Source: Physocladia obscura | Lineage: Eukaryota > Chytridiomycota > Chytridiomycetes > Chytridiales > Chytriomycetaceae | Direction: 5' to 3' | Assembly: GCA_027596945.1 (NCBI GenBank) | Contig: JADGJH010000496.1 | Location: forward strand, 6,802-17,810 | Length of the DNA: 11,009 nucleotides | Shown here: positions 8,630-11,009 of the stretch, one piece after another | Layout of the letters: each line of letters opens with the position of its first letter | Numbering within the stretch: position 1 is the first letter of the stretch | Notes under the pieces: model-generated | The model's input: the letters and a program-made list of their open reading frames with translations, nothing else | Told to the model about the DNA's origin: nothing | Database searches by the model: none | Program-made: the position numbers and the translations under genes

Positions 8630-10560
8630 TTATCGATTTTCAATTTGAGTTATATTCTTGAATGCTTCATCTACAGAATCTGGATCAACAGTTGTGCTTT
8701 CAGCCAATTCAATGAATTTTGTCTCTGAGCTGATGTGGAGCAAAGAACCCACTATCTTTGCTTTATTTCCAATCTTGACAGCAGCAACTGCCATGGATAA
8801 TAATTATCCACCCTGTTTAAGATTTAATTCGTAAATCATGAATATACATTTTACAACTCACTTCATCGGCAAATCGCTTCAAATAATTGCGAGTACTATA
8901 CATTAAATCAACAGATGGCTTCTTCGAAGCTCTTGCTGTTCCAAGTATAAACTCCAATTCGGTATTGAAATTATATTCGTACTTATCACTGCAAATGAGT
9001 AGTCCAATCAACGATTTGCCTCGGATATGAACGATTTCCATCCCTCTTTTAATTTCAAATGGCATCTCATCACCAACAGATTCATAATGAACATATAGGC
9101 GGTGCAAATAGTACATTAGTAAACGCTGAAAAAGTTTTGCTTCAATTTCAAAAGAGTCTTGAGTTCCGTTGAGTTCACATATTGAACTTCAAAAGAGACA
9201 AGCTTTTTATCCTCGACATTAACACTGGATAAAATATCCAACGCAAATTTTGAGTACATAGCATCTTTTAACAGATTTGATTCACTACTTTGAGCATTTT
9301 GGCTTATAAGCTTTCCAGCGAATTTATTGTCTTGGGGTTGTGTACTTAATTGGTGTTTCTGCAAGGCCAACATGCTTTTCTGGAAGCTGTCTGCAACGGG
9401 TGAGGTTGATAACGTTTCGCTTGAATAAAGAGTTAATTCTAGCTCCGTGAAGCATAGCGCGACAGTGTCTTAACAGTTGAGGGTCTGGATCTCTGCAGCT
9501 CTCCTGCAAGACAACCAATTTTGATATCGGAGTCAAGTTCCACAAGTCGCCTTTGATTGCAGGATTCGAGTCGTTGAATTCAAAATCAAAACCATACAAT
9601 GGTATTGTGGAATTTACTTTTCGCCAACGATTGAACACTCCGCTCATGCTGTTCCAATTTTCAACTCCGATCCACGAATCTAATTTTTAAAATATTAAAT
9701 CAATGGTTTCCGCAGAAAATTAAATTACCAGTCTTATTTTCCGAGGATCCAACATATGGAGATACAATTGGAAGGCCAAGTTTCTTTAAACTAGCGAGAA
9801 ATGATTTCAACGCACCAAATTGATCAAGTCCGCTTTTGACATCGACTTTGACTAATCCCATGACCCCATAAAGGAATCTTCGTGGTAAGAGCAAGTTCTT
9901 CTGGATGATGCCAATAATTGCAAAATGATTTCACGAATTTCTCTAGGCTTGCGACTTTTCAATAAAAGTTGCATTTTACTGATCAGCGTAATTTCAAGAG
10001 CAATGTTCTGCATCTGTTTCAAGAGGCTGGTTATTTTGGAAAGCATATCAGCTGATGGATGAGTTGGTGATAGGTCAGCTTTTCTTCTCCCATCTGTTTT
10101 TTGATGAGAATTTTGTGGATTAGTTTGCAATTCATAATTTGCGGTATAAACGATTGGCAGAGTCCATAGCTGAAGTGCCTGAACGACTTTAACAATTGTA
10201 GATGATAATTTGACCTCACAAATTGATTTATCAATTTCAAATCGATCAGAGATCAAAACAACATTGGAAGGAAGAGCCGTTTCTTGCAGTGTCCTGATTT
10301 TGAGCAAATAAACGTTAAAACAATTTGCAAGATTGACTTAAAAGAATTTCTCACCAGATACGTAAGGACCACTTTGCATCAAGAATAGCAGTCAGACCAT
10401 AGGCAAAGTCTCTACTTGTACCATGACGTTCAGCAGCTATATTCAGGAGTTGCTTCCAAGTTGCATCATCAGGAAGCGATTCAGCGATTCCAAGAAACTG
10501 CTCTAGTAATGAAATTTGACTATCCCGGTTTCCAACAATGCTTTCGGTTTCTGGATTTAT
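8630..10560 (-). CDS. Unidentified multi-exon protein, vWA-like N-terminal half; possible Treslin/MTBP relative; 5' end not found
   Basis: I do not recognise this gene with certainty. The coding signal hops between three frames. These GT-AG introns join it: 10294-10354, 9852-9979, 9680-9728, 9420-9474, 9126-9178 and 8788-8854. The resulting exons (10355-10560 or less, 9980-10293, 9729-9851, 9475-9679, 9179-9419, 8855-9125, 8630-8787) total 1518 nt, at least 505 codons with no internal stop, ending at TAA 8632-8630. The segment HGTSRDFAYGLTAILDAKW, a strand SNVVLISD, a strand ALEITLIIKVD and a following helix FGALKSFLASLKKL look like alternating strands and helices of a vWA-type fold. Their order resembles, from memory, the N-terminal part of metazoan Treslin/TICRR and MTBP, which help load Cdc45 at replication origins. 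The second half has a strand-rich part (GMEIVHIRGKSLIGLLI). No in-frame ATG precedes the first exon, and TGA at 10563-10561 blocks the frame, so the start is on a missing upstream exon. Less certain introns are 9420-9474 and 9852-9979. A pseudogene is not excluded. Confidence 0.5.
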
Positions 10561-11009
10561 TCAAACAAGGATAAATCTTCATTAATTTAAGATTTTTTGG
10601 TTTTTTCTCACATAAAAGAAGTAAATTGTTTGTCTTAAGTTTATTTCATTAAAGTTCAAATTTTATGAGCAGTTGATAAAAGTAAACAATCTTTATGAAA
10701 AGATTAAACAGATGCTGTTTCAACTGATCTGTTGTTCTTACTGTGATACACTACTGCAAAGGTGTCAAAAAATCAACAGAGAACCATACTGGTATGTTCA
10801 CTAGTTAATATGGTAAGGGACCCACTCCACTTACTAGAATGTTCAAATGCCCAGAAACACACACTCTCCTGGATCATCCTACACAAGAGTATGGTTTGCA
10901 TAGTAGACTAGGGAAGAGAATGAGAGATGCCTTGCAACATACAAGGGTTTTGAACATAAGCATTTTCATAAATAATTGTATTAGAAATCAATAGAAACAT
11001 TTAGAAAAT
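10561..11009. other. Right-edge region without an assignable gene; inverted repeats, possible repeat element
   Basis: No long reading frame is present on either strand. A good splice donor (TTTTAT/GTGAGA, minus strand, at 10611) may belong to an upstream exon of the neighbouring gene, but none of the three phases gives an ATG. From about 10740 the texture changes to a less AT-rich, mixed sequence with short repeated words: ATGTTCA occurs at 10794 and 10840, and AACCATACT (10782-10790) is the inverse of AGTATGGTT (10888-10896). This could be a fragment of a dispersed repeat at a contig end, but no terminal repeats, target duplication or transposase are visible. Confidence 0.35.
10688..10733. 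repeat. Two adjacent perfect 7-bp hairpins
   Basis: AATCTTT-atga-AAAGATT (10688-10705) is followed one base later by AACAGAT (10707-10713) paired with ATCTGTT (10727-10733). Two adjacent perfect stems at the border between the gene region and the distinct right-edge sequence are suggestive of an element boundary but not diagnostic. Confidence 0.4.

Noticed and set aside
9373..9407. A 34-nt mini-intron (GTTATC...TTCCAG) in the unidentified gene
   Set aside because: It would also restore frame, but it is shorter than every other intron here (minimum 46). The 55-nt alternative is more ordinary.
10777..10902. 42-codon minus-strand frame starting ATG CAA ACC
   Set aside because: It is short, bounded by stops, and has no recognisable domain or link to the neighbouring gene.
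1..11009. CRISPR arrays, tRNA/rRNA genes, bacterial operon signals
   Set aside because: No regularly spaced repeats, cloverleaf sequence or rRNA-like blocks were seen. The spliced gene structure is eukaryotic.

Overview
The window reads as nuclear DNA of a compact, intron-rich eukaryote. All protein-coding genes need splicing, with GT...AG introns of about 46-140 bp. Spacers are short and AT-rich with long T runs. Gene content (a secreted GH45 cellulase plus CTF4/WDHD1, a 1-Cys peroxiredoxin and MIC60) fits a fungus, most simply an early-diverging, chytrid-like one. That placement is an inference, and other cellulolytic opisthokonts or protists are not excluded. The left end is a bare T homopolymer inside a gene and the right end is gene-poor sequence with inverted repeats, so the window may be a whole assembly contig.

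Layout, left to right. (1) 19-516, minus: 5' part of a secreted GH45 endoglucanase, cut off at the window edge just after its second catalytic Asp. (2) 686-4915, minus: complete 14-exon gene for CTF4/WDHD1/And-1, the replisome hub (1161 aa when spliced). (3) 4941-5793, plus: three-exon 1-Cys (PRDX6-type) peroxiredoxin, 226 aa. Its start codon is only 25 bp from that of CTF4, head to head. (4) 5878-8088, minus: three-exon MIC60/mitofilin, 665 aa, converging on the peroxiredoxin across 84 bp. (5) 8089-8629: a spacer holding the MIC60 upstream region and the end of the next gene. (6) 8630-about 10560, minus: a gene I do not recognise with certainty. Its reading frame is scattered over three frames, but a set of GT-AG introns joins it into one frame of at least 505 codons. 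Its N-terminal half looks like a vWA-type fold and recalls Treslin/TICRR or MTBP. (7) 10561-11009: no gene identified; hairpins and possible repeat sequence.

The genes are not an operon or an obvious functional cluster. CTF4 acts at the replication fork, the peroxiredoxin in redox defence, MIC60 in mitochondrial cristae, and GH45 outside the cell. The points most worth a second look are a canonical PCNA-binding motif in CTF4 created exactly at a splice junction, with a tandem in-frame acceptor that could remove it; the 25-bp divergent start-codon spacing with an open frame running upstream of the peroxiredoxin; and the possible Treslin/MTBP-like gene lacking a visible start.
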